From: Prauserella endophytica
GTDB lineage: Bacteria; Actinomycetota; Actinomycetes; Mycobacteriales; Pseudonocardiaceae
Length of the DNA stretch: 64,000 bases
Assembly: GCF_005146945.1 (NCBI RefSeq)
Contig: NZ_SWMS01000001.1
Span: forward strand, 62,001-126,000
Reading direction: 5' to 3'
Shown: positions 54,645-62,874 of the stretch, piece after piece
Layout: each line of letters begins with the position of its first letter
Numbering within the stretch: the stretch's first letter is position 1
Translations under genes and position numbers: made by a program
The notes under the pieces: model-generated
Databases searched by the model: none
What the model saw: the letters and a program-made list of their open reading frames with translations, nothing else
What the model was told of the DNA's origin: nothing

Positions 54645-54731
54645 TCACAGGAAGACGCTCACCACCAGGCCACTGCCGGCCAGCACGAGCGCCGCGATCA
54701 GCACCGCGGCCACGAGTCGTTTCGGCATCAT
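54645..54731 (-). CDS. 28-aa single-helix membrane peptide
   Basis: MMPKRLVAAVLIAALVLAGS continues GLVVSVFL: a Lys/Arg start and one membrane helix that fills the peptide. AGAGG precedes the first ATG. It lies 25 bp upstream of the DUF3151 start on the same strand. It is too short for certainty; the ribosome site and clean hydrophobic profile support it. Confidence 0.4.
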   Translation of the reverse strand: MMPKRLVAAVLIAALVLAGSGLVVSVFL

Positions 54732-54818
54732 GGCCTCTACTCTGCCGCATGCCGCCGCCACCGGATCGTGTTGCCCCCTAAGGGTGACACCTGGTTTTCG
54801 GGCGTTGCACTATCAGCG

Positions 54819-54830
54819 GTGAAGGCCACC
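54819..54830 (+). repeat. half copy of the AAGGCCACC element
   Basis: GTGAAGGCCACC without a matching right arm, 15 bp before the start of the membrane-protein gene at 54846. Identical to the left-arm core of subfamily B. Confidence 0.4.
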
Positions 54831-54845
54831 CGGCATGATGCACGG

Positions 54846-56012
54846 GTGACAAACGCGGCGGCTCTGCCCGACCAGCGCGAATCCGGCATCCCACGGAGCC
54901 CGATCGCCAAGACCGTGCTGTTCTTCCGGCGGCACTGGCAGCGGGGCGCTCCCGGGACGCCGACCCCCGAATGGGTCGTCCGGTTCTCGTACGGCATGTG
55001 GCTAACGGCGTTCGCGTTCAAGGTCATCGGCGCCTCGTGGGACATGTCGTGGCACTTCAAGTGGCTGCGCGACGACCTGGCTCCGCCGCATCTGATCAAC
55101 ACGGTCGGCACGGTGATCATCTGCGTGCTCGTGGTGCTCCACACCTACACCGGGCTGGCCTGCGACCGGCGTTCGCTGAGGCTCATGCAGGCCGGTCTGG
55201 TGATGTTCCTGATCGCCGCGCCGCTCGACGTGATCAACCACCGCGTCAGCGGGCTCGACCTCACCGCGTGGAGCGCCACGCACGGCCTGTTATACCTGGG
55301 CACCGGCGTGATGCTCGCCGGCGTGATCGCGGGCTGGCTCCGGGTGTCGCCCCCCGGCAGGACCAGGGCCGTGGTGCTCACCGCGCTGTGGGCGTTCTTC
55401 CTGGAGAACACGTTCTTCCCCAACGGCCAGCAGGAGTACGGCATCCTCGAGCTGCGCTCCTGGGAGCGCGGCGAGCCGTACGCGGAGCCGACGCTGCTGG
55501 AGTTCGCCGCCGACGACATCGGCCGCTCCGTCGACCGCGAGGCCGTGATCCACTTCGCGCTGCCGATCGACGATTGGGTGTACCCGCTGTGGGGCATCGG
55601 CGTGATGGCGCTGATCCTCGCCGCCGCCAGGCACACGGTTGGCAGGGCGTGGACGGCGACGACCGTCGCCGGTGCCTACGTCACGTACCGCGCGATCAGC
55701 TGGCCCCTGCTGCTGGCAGGCGACTTCCCCACCTCGACGGTGCCGTTCTACCTGCTGTTCGTCGGACTGGCCGTGGACCTGGCGTTCCGGGCCGCGAGCG
55801 CACGCTTCGCCGTGGGCGCCGTGCTCGTGACGGCGTTCGGCTACGGGGCGCTGTGGCTGCAGTCGCAGCTGCGGCCGTGGCTGCTGGGCGACGCGCTCAC
55901 GGAATCGGCGCCGCCCAGTGCCTACTGGACGGCGCCGATCGTGCTGGTGGGTGTGGCCGCGATCTGGTTCGCGACGGCCCGGTCGCGAAGGTCAGAGCTT
56001 CTTGCCGGCTGA
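54846..56012 (+). CDS. polytopic membrane protein of unknown function
   Basis: 388 aa with about nine to ten membrane helices. Notable segments: WDMSWHFKWLRDDLAPPHLI (His/Asp-rich between helices 1 and 2), DVINHRVSGLDLTAWSATHG and FFLENTFFPNGQQEYG. The His residues near helices suggest a metal or haem contact, but I do not recognise the family. GTG start without a clear ribosome site. The 3' end overlaps convergent fba by 21 bp. Confidence 0.75.
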   Translation: MTNAAALPDQRESGIPRSPIAKTVLFFRRHWQRGAPGTPTPEWVVRFSYGMWLTAFAFKVIGASWDMSWHFKWLRDDLAPPHLINTVGTVIICVLVVLHTYTGLACDRRSLRLMQAGLVMFLIAAPLDVINHRVSGLDLTAWSATHGLLYLGTGVMLAGVIAGWLRVSPPGRTRAVVLTALWAFFLENTFFPNGQQEYGILELRSWERGEPYAEPTLLEFAADDIGRSVDREAVIHFALPIDDWVYPLWGIGVMALILAAARHTVGRAWTATTVAGAYVTYRAISWPLLLAGDFPTSTVPFYLLFVGLAVDLAFRAASARFAVGAVLVTAFGYGALWLQSQLRPWLLGDALTESAPPSAYWTAPIVLVGVAAIWFATARSRRSELLAG

Positions 56013-57020
56013 CTTGAGGTTCTCGGCGGCCTCGACCACGCGCTTGGCCATCGAGCCCTCGGCGGCCTTGAGGTAGCTGCGGGGGTCGTACGTCTTCTTG
56101 TTGCCGACCTCGCCGTCCACCTTCAGCACGCCGTCGTAGTTCTTGAAGAAGTGGTCGGCGATGGGGCGGGAGAAGGCGTACTGGGTGTCGGTGTCGACGT
56201 TCATCTTCACGACGCCGTACGACACCGCCTCGTGGATCTCCTCCAGCAGCGAGCCCGAACCACCGTGGAAGACGAGCTCGAACGGCTTGGAGCCCTCGGG
56301 CAGGCCGAGCTTCTCCGCCGCGACCTGCTGACCGCGCTTGAGCACGTCGGGACGCAGCCGCACGGCACCGGGCTTGTAGGCGCCGTGCACGTTGCCGAAC
56401 GTGGCGGCGAGAAGATAGCGGCCCTTCTCGCCGGACCCCAGCGCGTCGACGGTCTTCACGAAGTCGCCCTCGGCGGTGTAGAGCTTCTCGTTGATCTCGT
56501 TGGAGACGCCGTCCTCCTCGCCGCCGACGACCCCGATCTCGACCTCGAGGATGATCTTCGCGGCGGCGGCCTTCTCCAGCAGCTCAGCGGCGATGGTGAG
56601 GTTCTCGTCGAGATCGATGGCCGAGCCATCCCACATGTGGGACTGGAAGAGCGGGTTCTCGCCCCGGTTCACGCGCTCCTGCGAGATCTCGATGAGCGGG
56701 CGGACGAAGCCGTCCAGCTTGTCCTTGGGGCAGTGGTCGGTGTGCAGCGCGACATTGATCGGGTACTTCGCGGCGACGACGTGGGCGAACTCGGCGAGCG
56801 CGGTGGCTCCGGTGACCATGTCCTTGACGGCCTGGCCGGACGCGAACTCGGCACCACCGGTGGAGAACTGGATGATCCCGTCGCTCTCCGCCTCCGCGAA
56901 GCCGCGGATGGCCGCGTTCAACGTCTCCGACGAGGTCACGTTGATGGCCGGGTACGCGAACTCGTTCGCCTTGGCCCGGTCCAGCATCTCGGCATAGACC
57001 TCGGGTGTGGCGATGGGCAT
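55992..57020 (-). CDS. fba: class II fructose-bisphosphate aldolase
   Basis: 342 aa. Zn-dependent aldolase of glycolysis and gluconeogenesis. NVALHTDHCPKDKLDGFVRP holds a Zn His and the catalytic Asp; ILEVEIGVVGGEEDGV, NVHGAYKPGAV (Zn His) and VFHGGSGSLLEEIHEAVSYG (Zn His) complete the site. GAGGAGGA precedes ATG 57020. Confidence 0.97.
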   Translation of the reverse strand: MPIATPEVYAEMLDRAKANEFAYPAINVTSSETLNAAIRGFAEAESDGIIQFSTGGAEFASGQAVKDMVTGATALAEFAHVVAAKYPINVALHTDHCPKDKLDGFVRPLIEISQERVNRGENPLFQSHMWDGSAIDLDENLTIAAELLEKAAAAKIILEVEIGVVGGEEDGVSNEINEKLYTAEGDFVKTVDALGSGEKGRYLLAATFGNVHGAYKPGAVRLRPDVLKRGQQVAAEKLGLPEGSKPFELVFHGGSGSLLEEIHEAVSYGVVKMNVDTDTQYAFSRPIADHFFKNYDGVLKVDGEVGNKKTYDPRSYLKAAEGSMAKRVVEAAENLKSAGKKL

Positions 57021-57087
57021 CGTTGTCCTCCTCGACGGTGTCCTTTTGCCCCGCATCCTACGAGCCCACCCCCACCCGCGCGGCAGA

Positions 57088-57144
57088 CTGCAGTGAAGGC
57101 CACCTTCACTGCGTTCAACGCAGTGAAGGTGGCCTTCACTGCAG
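57088..57144. terminator. AAGGCCACC palindrome, subfamily B, perfect copy
   Basis: A perfect 57-bp palindrome around GCGTTCAACGC with arms CTGCAGTGAAGGCCACCTTC and its complement. It begins 68 bp upstream of the fba start codon and ends 2 bp before the stop of the next minus-strand gene. It is the only complete copy not between convergent genes; it should end transcription of the LLM gene ahead of fba. Confidence 0.85.
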
Positions 57145-57145
57145 A

Positions 57146-57976
57146 TCAGAAGAGGGCTTCGGCGAGGGCTCGGTAGGTCGGGAGCGGGTCGGCGTCGTCG
57201 GGAAGGTTGTGGAGGCAGACGTGGTCGGCGCCGGCCTCCAGATGCGCGTTCAGCCCACGCGCGATCGTCCGCGCGTCGCCGTGCAGGCCGAGCGCGTCGA
57301 TCAGCCGGTCACTGCCGCCGTCGGCGATCTCGGACTCGTCCCAGCCGAGCCTGCGCAGGTTGTTCACGTAGTTGCGCAGGTTGAGGTACGGCATGTTGAT
57401 CGGCGGGCGGGCGATCTCGCGGGCCAGTGCCGCGTCGGTCTCGAGCACCACCTTGTGTTCGGGCGCCAGCAGCACGTCGGGGCCGAGGAGCTCGCGCGCC
57501 TGCCGCGTGTGGTCCGGCGTGGTGAGGTACGGGTGCGCCCCGGCCGTGCGCTCGGCGGAAAGCTCGAGCACCTTCGGGCCGAGCGCGGCCAGTGCGCGGC
57601 CCTCCACCGGGACACCGGCCTCGTCCAGCTCGTCGAGGTAGGAAACGATCTTGTCGTAGGGCTTCTGGTACTCGGCGGTCGCCTCAGGGTGACCGACGCC
57701 GACGCCGAGCAGGAAGCGGTCGGGGTGCTTCGCCGTGATCCGGTGGTAGGAGGCGCCCACGGTCTTGGCGTCGGCGGTCCACATGTTGACGATGCCGGTG
57801 GCGACGGCGATCGTGCTGGTCGCGTCGAGCAGGCTCTCGGCGAGCGTGAGGTCGGCGGGCGGCGACCCACCGATCCAGATCGCGCCGTAGCCGAGTTTCT
57901 CCACCTCGGCCGCCAGCTCGGGAGTGAGCCCCGCGGCGCCGCGCCAGATTCCGTACTTTCCCAGTTTCACAGCCAT
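57146..57976 (-). CDS. LLM-class F420-dependent oxidoreductase
   Basis: 276 aa luciferase-like TIM barrel. KYGIWRGAAGLTPELAAEVE at the start, GYGAIWIGGSPPADL, IVNMWTADAKTVGASYHRIT and FLLGVGVGHPEATAEYQKPY are typical of the TIGR03620-like F420 group. It transfers hydride from F420H2 to an unknown substrate. Divergent from the SDR gene with a shared palindromic region at 58031-58049. Confidence 0.88.
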   Translation of the reverse strand: MAVKLGKYGIWRGAAGLTPELAAEVEKLGYGAIWIGGSPPADLTLAESLLDATSTIAVATGIVNMWTADAKTVGASYHRITAKHPDRFLLGVGVGHPEATAEYQKPYDKIVSYLDELDEAGVPVEGRALAALGPKVLELSAERTAGAHPYLTTPDHTRQARELLGPDVLLAPEHKVVLETDAALAREIARPPINMPYLNLRNYVNNLRRLGWDESEIADGGSDRLIDALGLHGDARTIARGLNAHLEAGADHVCLHNLPDDADPLPTYRALAEALF

Positions 57977-58030
57977 GCACCCGTTCAACATCGACTCGGG
58001 GCGGTTGTGTTCCCCGCACTCTCTACCGAC

Positions 58031-58049
58031 GAGTAGCCTACTCTGAGTA
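58031..58049. promoter_or_regulatory. overlapping GAGTA/TACTC palindromes between LLM and SDR genes
   Basis: GAGTAG-C-CTACTC (58031-58043) and TACTC-T-GAGTA (58039-58049) share one half-site, giving three half-sites in 19 bp in the divergent gap. Typical of a TetR-type operator; the regulator is not encoded next to it. Confidence 0.5.
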
Positions 58050-58091
58050 AGTTGAGGTACGGTGCCTTCAGACCCACCCGAGGAGGCACCA

Positions 58092-58982
58092 ATGGCGTTC
58101 CTGTCCGGCAGCGTAAAAGGCAGAGTCGTGCTCATCACCGGGGCCGCGCGCGGAATCGGCGCCGGGCTCGCCGAGCGACTCGCCGCCGACGGCGCGAAGG
58201 TCGCGCTCGTCGGGCTCGAGGCCGCCGAGCAGCAGAAGGTAGCCGACCGCATCGGACCCGCCGCCAGGTCGTGGGAAGCCGACGTCACGAGCTGGGACGA
58301 CCTGGAGCAGGCCGCCAAGGGGGTCGTGGACCACTTCGGGGGCATCGACATCGTCATCGCCAACGCGGGCATCGCCAGCACGGGCTTCGTCCGCTCGGTG
58401 GACCCGACCGCGTTCGAGAAGGTGATCGAGGTCGACCTGCTCGGTGTGTGGCGCACCTTCCGCGTCACGATGCCGCACGTGCTCGAGCGCAAGGGTTACC
58501 TGCTGGCGATCTCGTCGCTCGCCGCCATCACGCACGCGCCCGGCATGGCCAACTACGCGGCCGCGAAGGCCGGGGTCGAGGCGTTCTGCAACAGTCTGCG
58601 CGCGGAAGTCGCGCACCTCGGTGTCAAGGTCGGGGTGGCGCACCCGACGTGGATCAAGACCGACCTCGTGGAGAGCGCCGACTCCCACCCCGTGTTCGGC
58701 AAGCTGCGGGCGGGCATGCCCGGGCTGATCGGCAAGACCTACCCGCTCGACGTCGCGCTCGACTGCATCGAGGCCGGCGTGAAGCGACGCGCCAGGACCA
58801 TCCACGTGCCGAGGTGGGTCGGCGGGCTGAAGTTGATCCGCGCGTTCCTGCCGCCGATCATCGAGCTCGGCTCCCGGAGCAGGGTGCCCGCCGCCGACCG
58901 GGCGGCGCTGGAGGACATCGCCGCCCGCGGAGCCCGCGAGGCCGCCGTCACCGGACACGGGGGCAGGGCGGCGACGAAGTAG
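58092..58982 (+). CDS. short-chain dehydrogenase/reductase
   Basis: 296 aa. NAD(P) motif VVLITGAARGIGAGLAERLA, NAG in IVIANAGIASTGF, and the catalytic Ser/Tyr/Lys: AISSLAAITHAPGMANYAAA then KAGVEAF. The C-terminal extension (RTIHVPRWVGGLKLIRAFLP) is common in actinobacterial SDRs acting on lipids. GAGGAGG lies upstream of ATG 58092. Probably co-transcribed with the next gene (13-bp gap). Confidence 0.9.
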   Translation: MAFLSGSVKGRVVLITGAARGIGAGLAERLAADGAKVALVGLEAAEQQKVADRIGPAARSWEADVTSWDDLEQAAKGVVDHFGGIDIVIANAGIASTGFVRSVDPTAFEKVIEVDLLGVWRTFRVTMPHVLERKGYLLAISSLAAITHAPGMANYAAAKAGVEAFCNSLRAEVAHLGVKVGVAHPTWIKTDLVESADSHPVFGKLRAGMPGLIGKTYPLDVALDCIEAGVKRRARTIHVPRWVGGLKLIRAFLPPIIELGSRSRVPAADRAALEDIAARGAREAAVTGHGGRAATK

Positions 58983-58995
58983 GAGGCGAGAGCTG

Positions 58996-59460
58996 ATGTC
59001 CCGGCGCGAGCAGATCAGGATGACCACGGACGAGGTGGTCGCGTACCTCGCCGCGCAGAAGGTCATCAACGTCGCGACGATGGGCCCGAACGGCAGACCA
59101 CACCTCGCCCCGCTCTGGTACGTGCCGAGGGGCGAGGCCGTGGCGACCTGGACCTACCGCAAGTCGCAGAAGGTCGCCAACCTGCAGCGGCTGCCGCAGG
59201 CGACGGTGCTCGTCGAGTCCGGTGACTCCTACGAGAAGCTGCGCGGCGTCTCCATGGAATGCGACGTGGAGCTGATCGAGGACACCCACGCGGTGGCTGC
59301 GATCGGCACGGAGCTGCTGCTGCGCTACAGCGGCGAGCCCACGGCCACCGAGGAGCTGAAGGCCGGCGTCGCGAAGCAGGCACCCAAGCGGATCGGCCTG
59401 CTGCTGACGCCGACCAAGGTCGTCAGCTGGGACCACACGAAGCTCGGCGGGGTGTACTGA
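58996..59460 (+). CDS. PPOX-class F420-dependent protein
   Basis: 154 aa split-beta-barrel flavin/F420-binding protein: VINVATMGPNGRPHLAPLWY, VATWTYRKSQKVANLQRLPQ and VTVLVESGDSYEKLRGV-like strand, C-terminal PTKVVSWDHTKLGGVY. With the LLM and SDR genes it makes a small redox group around F420 or a nicotinamide cofactor. Substrate unknown. Confidence 0.87.
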   Translation: MSRREQIRMTTDEVVAYLAAQKVINVATMGPNGRPHLAPLWYVPRGEAVATWTYRKSQKVANLQRLPQATVLVESGDSYEKLRGVSMECDVELIEDTHAVAAIGTELLLRYSGEPTATEELKAGVAKQAPKRIGLLLTPTKVVSWDHTKLGGVY

Positions 59461-59530
59461 CTCCTTCGGCCCTGGCTCCCGCGCGCTCCGGCTGCGATGA
59501 TGGCGTGGATCACTCGATGAGGAGTGCGCT

Positions 59531-61159
59531 GTGGAGCTACGACTGGAAATCGCTCAGTCGTGGCGGCGGGCCGAGCTCTCCGGGTTGAAGCCGAGCAGTC
59601 CCGCCGACCGGCTGGAAGTCCGCGACATCGACACCAGCAGCAGACTGCTGCGGGCGGCCACTCCTGTGCTCGACGAGATCGCCCGGCACCTCGACGACAC
59701 GCGGTTGTGCGTGGTGCTGGCCGACCGCGACTCCCGCATCGTGGCGAGACGATTCGGCAACCGCTCCGTGGAGCGGGTCCTCGACAGCGTCAGCGCCGTG
59801 CCCGGCTGCCAGTTCACGGAGGAGACCAGCGGCACCAACTCGATCGCGACCCCGTACGAGGTGCGCAGGGGCGTCGCGGTGCACGGCGACGAGCACTACC
59901 TGGAGGCATTCAAGCAGTTCACCTGCTACGGCCACCCGATCGTCCACCCCGCCACCAAGCGCCTCGAGGGCGTGCTCGACATCACCGGCCTCGTCGAGGA
60001 CACCAACCCGCTGCTCGGCCCTTTCCTCGCACACGCCGCCGCCGACATCGAGCAGCGCCTGCTCGACGGCTCCAACCAGGCCCAGCAGCGGCTGCTCGCC
60101 GCGTTCCAGGCCGCCCAGCACCGCTCGTCGGCCGTGCTCGCGCTCGGCGAGGACGTGGTGCTCGCCAACAGCACGGCCGTGGACCTCGTCGACGCGTGCG
60201 ACCACGCGCTGCTGCGCGAGGTGAGCCGCACGCGGCGCGGTGTGCGCAGGCTGCGGCTGTCCTCGGGCACCGAGGTCGAGGTGCGGATGGAGGCCGTGTC
60301 GGTCAACGCCGGGATGCTGTTCGAACTGGCTCCCTTGCGGCCCGCGTACCCCACTCACGTGCGCAGGCGCGCGCTCGGCGGCGTGCTGCCCGCCGACGCG
60401 GAGGAACGGCTCCGGCGCAGCTCGCTCGCGCGTCGCCGGGTGCTCGTGGCGGGCGAGCCGGGCACTGGGCGCACCGCGGCGACCGCCGTGCTGGCGGGCG
60501 CGGAGCCACTGGTGCGGCTCGACGCCGCCGACGTGCCCGTGCTGGGCGAGGCAGCGTGGTGCGAACGGCTGGAGGAGCTCGCGGCCGGGCATCCCGGTCT
60601 GGTCGCGGTGCGGGACGTGCACCTGCTGCCCGCCGTGCTCGCGGCGCGGCTCGCGCGGCTGCTGGACACCTCGCCCGCGTGGTTCGTGCTCACCAGCGGA
60701 CCGCTCACGGATCTGCGGGACGAGCACGCCGCTCTGGCCGCGCGGGTGCACCGGCGCGTCGAGCTGCCCCCACTTCGCGAACGGCGAGCCGACATCCCCG
60801 CGCTCGCCCGCACACTGCTGGGCGGGGTCCCCGGCGGCACGTCGCTGCGCCTCACGGCGGGAGCCCTCGAACTGCTCGCCGCGCAGCCGTGGCCGGGTAA
60901 CCTCCGCGAGCTGGAAACCGTGCTGGAGGAGGCCGCCCAGCTCCGTTCCGCCGGCGACATCACCGCGAGGGACCTCGCGCCCAGCTGCCAGGTGAGCGCC
61001 GCATCACCCCAGCTCACGGGCTGGGAGCAGGCCGAGCACGACGCGATCACCAAGGCGCTCGCCGCCGTCGGCGGCAACAAGGTGCACGCGGCGAAACAGC
61101 TCGGCATCAGCCGCTCCACCCTCTACAACCGGATGCGGGCGCTGCGCATCAGCGGTTAG
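59531..61159 (+). CDS. AcoR-like regulator with degenerate AAA+ domain
   Basis: 542 aa. A GAF sensor (about 50-190; GTNSIATPYEVRRGVAVHGD, FTCYGHPIVHPATKRLEGV) precedes a short AAA+ domain (about 300-480) and a Fis-type HTH (KQLGISRSTLYNRMRALRI). The P-loop reads GEPGTGRT, Arg314 replacing Lys; the GAFTGA loop is missing and Walker B is weak. It should not remodel sigma-54 and probably acts with a sigma-70-type polymerase, like MimR/AcoR proteins of actinobacteria. The stop adjoins the inverted repeat before adh. Confidence 0.85.
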   Translation: MELRLEIAQSWRRAELSGLKPSSPADRLEVRDIDTSSRLLRAATPVLDEIARHLDDTRLCVVLADRDSRIVARRFGNRSVERVLDSVSAVPGCQFTEETSGTNSIATPYEVRRGVAVHGDEHYLEAFKQFTCYGHPIVHPATKRLEGVLDITGLVEDTNPLLGPFLAHAAADIEQRLLDGSNQAQQRLLAAFQAAQHRSSAVLALGEDVVLANSTAVDLVDACDHALLREVSRTRRGVRRLRLSSGTEVEVRMEAVSVNAGMLFELAPLRPAYPTHVRRRALGGVLPADAEERLRRSSLARRRVLVAGEPGTGRTAATAVLAGAEPLVRLDAADVPVLGEAAWCERLEELAAGHPGLVAVRDVHLLPAVLAARLARLLDTSPAWFVLTSGPLTDLRDEHAALAARVHRRVELPPLRERRADIPALARTLLGGVPGGTSLRLTAGALELLAAQPWPGNLRELETVLEEAAQLRSAGDITARDLAPSCQVSAASPQLTGWEQAEHDAITKALAAVGGNKVHAAKQLGISRSTLYNRMRALRISG

Positions 61160-61178
61160 GTGTGCAGGATTTGCACAC
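61160..61178. promoter_or_regulatory. GTGTGCA-N5-TGCACAC activator site upstream of adh
   Basis: A perfect 7-bp inverted repeat with a 5-bp spacer, 68 bp before the adh start codon and directly after the regulator stop. The form and place suit an upstream activating site for the Fis-type domain of the AcoR-like protein. Confidence 0.55.
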
Positions 61179-61245
61179 TCGCGGGTCTCCGAGCCGTTCG
61201 ACAATCACGGCACGACGTAGCAACGGCGCACGTGAGGAGACAGCT

Positions 61246-62358
61246 GTGAAGACGAAGGCAGCGGTACTGTTCGACGCTGGCAAGCCCTTCGAGATCCTCG
61301 AACTCGACCTGGACGGCCCCGGCCCCGGCGAGGTGCTGATCAAGTACACGGCCGCCGGTCTGTGCCACTCCGACCTGCACCTGATCGACGGCGACCTCGC
61401 GCCCCGGTTTCCGATCATCGGCGGCCACGAGGGCGCGGGCATCATCGAGGAGGTCGGCCCCGGCGTCACCAAGGTCCAGCCCGGCGACCACGTGGTTTGC
61501 AGCTTCATCCCGAACTGCGGCACGTGCCGCTACTGCGCGACGGGCCGCTCGAACCTCTGCGACATGGGCGCGACGATCCTCGACGGGCACATGCCGGACG
61601 GGACGTTCCGGTTCCACTCCGGCGGCCAGGACTTCGGCGCGATGTGCATGCTCGGCACGTTCTCCGAGCGGGCGACGATCTCGCAGCACTCGGTGGTGAA
61701 GGTCGACGAGTGGCTGCCGCTGGAGACGGCGGTGCTGGTGGGCTGCGGTGTGCCGACCGGATGGGCGACCGCGAACTACTCGGGCGGTGTGCGCGCTGGC
61801 GACACCACGGTGATCTACGGCATCGGCGGCATCGGCATCAACGCCGTGCAGGGCGCGGCGCACGCGGGCGCCAAGAACGTCGTGGTGGTGGACCCGGTGG
61901 AGTTCAAGCGGGAGAGCGCGCTGAAGCTCGGCGCGACCCACGCGTTCGCGACGGCGGGCGAGGCAGCGGAGAAGATCGCCGAGCTGACCTGGGGCCAGAT
62001 GGCCGACCAGGCGCTGATCACGGTGGGAACCGTGGACGAGCAGGTGGTGACCGACGCGTTCAACGCCGTCGGCAAGGGCGGCACCGTGGTGATCACCGGG
62101 CTGGCGAACCCGGAGAAGCTGACCGTGCACGTCTCGGGCGGCGTGCTGACGCTGTTCGAGAAGACGATCAAGGGCACGCTGTTCGGCTCGGCCAACCCGC
62201 AGTACGACATCGTCAAGCTGCTGCGCCTCTACGACGCGGGCAAGCTCAAGCTCGACGAGCTCGTGACGACCAAGTACACGCTGGAGCAGGTCAACGAGGG
62301 CTACCAGGACCTGCGTGACGGCAAGAACGTCCGCGGCGTCATCGTCCACGCTCAGTAA
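61246..62358 (+). CDS. NDMA-dependent-type alcohol dehydrogenase (Zn, MDR family)
   Basis: 370 aa medium-chain dehydrogenase. Catalytic Zn: CHSDLHLIDGDL, GGHEGAGI and VGCGVPTGWATANY; structural Zn: CGTCRYCATGRSNLC. NAD fold VIYGIGGIGINAVQGAAHAG. GTFRFHSGGQDFGAMCMLGT is typical of the nitrosodimethylaniline-dependent alcohol dehydrogenases of actinobacteria, which hold NADH tightly. GAGGAG precedes GTG 61246. Likely activated by the AcoR-like protein. Confidence 0.88.
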   Translation: MKTKAAVLFDAGKPFEILELDLDGPGPGEVLIKYTAAGLCHSDLHLIDGDLAPRFPIIGGHEGAGIIEEVGPGVTKVQPGDHVVCSFIPNCGTCRYCATGRSNLCDMGATILDGHMPDGTFRFHSGGQDFGAMCMLGTFSERATISQHSVVKVDEWLPLETAVLVGCGVPTGWATANYSGGVRAGDTTVIYGIGGIGINAVQGAAHAGAKNVVVVDPVEFKRESALKLGATHAFATAGEAAEKIAELTWGQMADQALITVGTVDEQVVTDAFNAVGKGGTVVITGLANPEKLTVHVSGGVLTLFEKTIKGTLFGSANPQYDIVKLLRLYDAGKLKLDELVTTKYTLEQVNEGYQDLRDGKNVRGVIVHAQ

Positions 62359-62371
62359 CCACCCCAACGCT

Positions 62372-62421
62372 CCCCAAGGCCACCTTTGTTGCGCTCAACG
62401 CACCAAAGGTGGCCTTGGGGG
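62372..62421. terminator. AAGGCCACC palindrome, subfamily A, between convergent genes
   Basis: CCCCAAGGCCACCTTTGTTG, loop CGCTCAACG, right arm CACCAAAGGTGGCCTTGGGG; one mismatch in the stem. Starts 13 bp after adh and ends 4 bp before the YciI stop. Confidence 0.85.
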
Positions 62422-62425
62422 AAGT

Positions 62426-62707
62426 TCACTGGGCCGGGAGCCAGGCGCCGATCACCGGTTTGAACTCGCGGACCTTACGCTGCGCGATCGCGCCTTCCAG
62501 GTGGTACGGGTCCTGGTCGATCAGCTTCTGCAGCTCCTCGCGGTTCTCGGCCTGGTACATGGCCACGCCGCCCTTGTCGTCGTCCACCGGGCCGGCGATC
62601 GCGACGACCCCCTGCTCGGCGAGCGACACCAGGAAGTCACGGTGCCGCGGCCGGACCTCGGCGAACTTCTCCGGCACGTACTCGATTTCGACCAAGAACC
62701 AGGCCAC
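62426..62707 (-). CDS. YciI-family protein
   Basis: 93 aa ferredoxin-like fold: AWFLVEIEYVPEKFAEVRPR, HRDFLVSLAEQGVVAIAGPV and LIDQDPYHLEGAIAQRKVRE, with the family His/Asp pair. Dehalogenase-like or degradative roles are known for relatives; none is shown here. GGAGG lies 5 nt before GTG 62707. Confidence 0.87.
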   Translation of the reverse strand: MAWFLVEIEYVPEKFAEVRPRHRDFLVSLAEQGVVAIAGPVDDDKGGVAMYQAENREELQKLIDQDPYHLEGAIAQRKVREFKPVIGAWLPAQ

Positions 62708-62874
62708 TGCTTCCTCCGGATGATCTAGCGTTGTGCGTAGTTCGCGCACCGTATCGGTACCTGACGGTCATCTGAGAACGCTGGGTAATGCCAGTTCGAC
62801 CCGATACGCTGAGTGCGCGTCAGTTTCGCGCTCCACGGAGCTGGAGAACGCCGTCGAGGGATGGGCAGGTTTCG

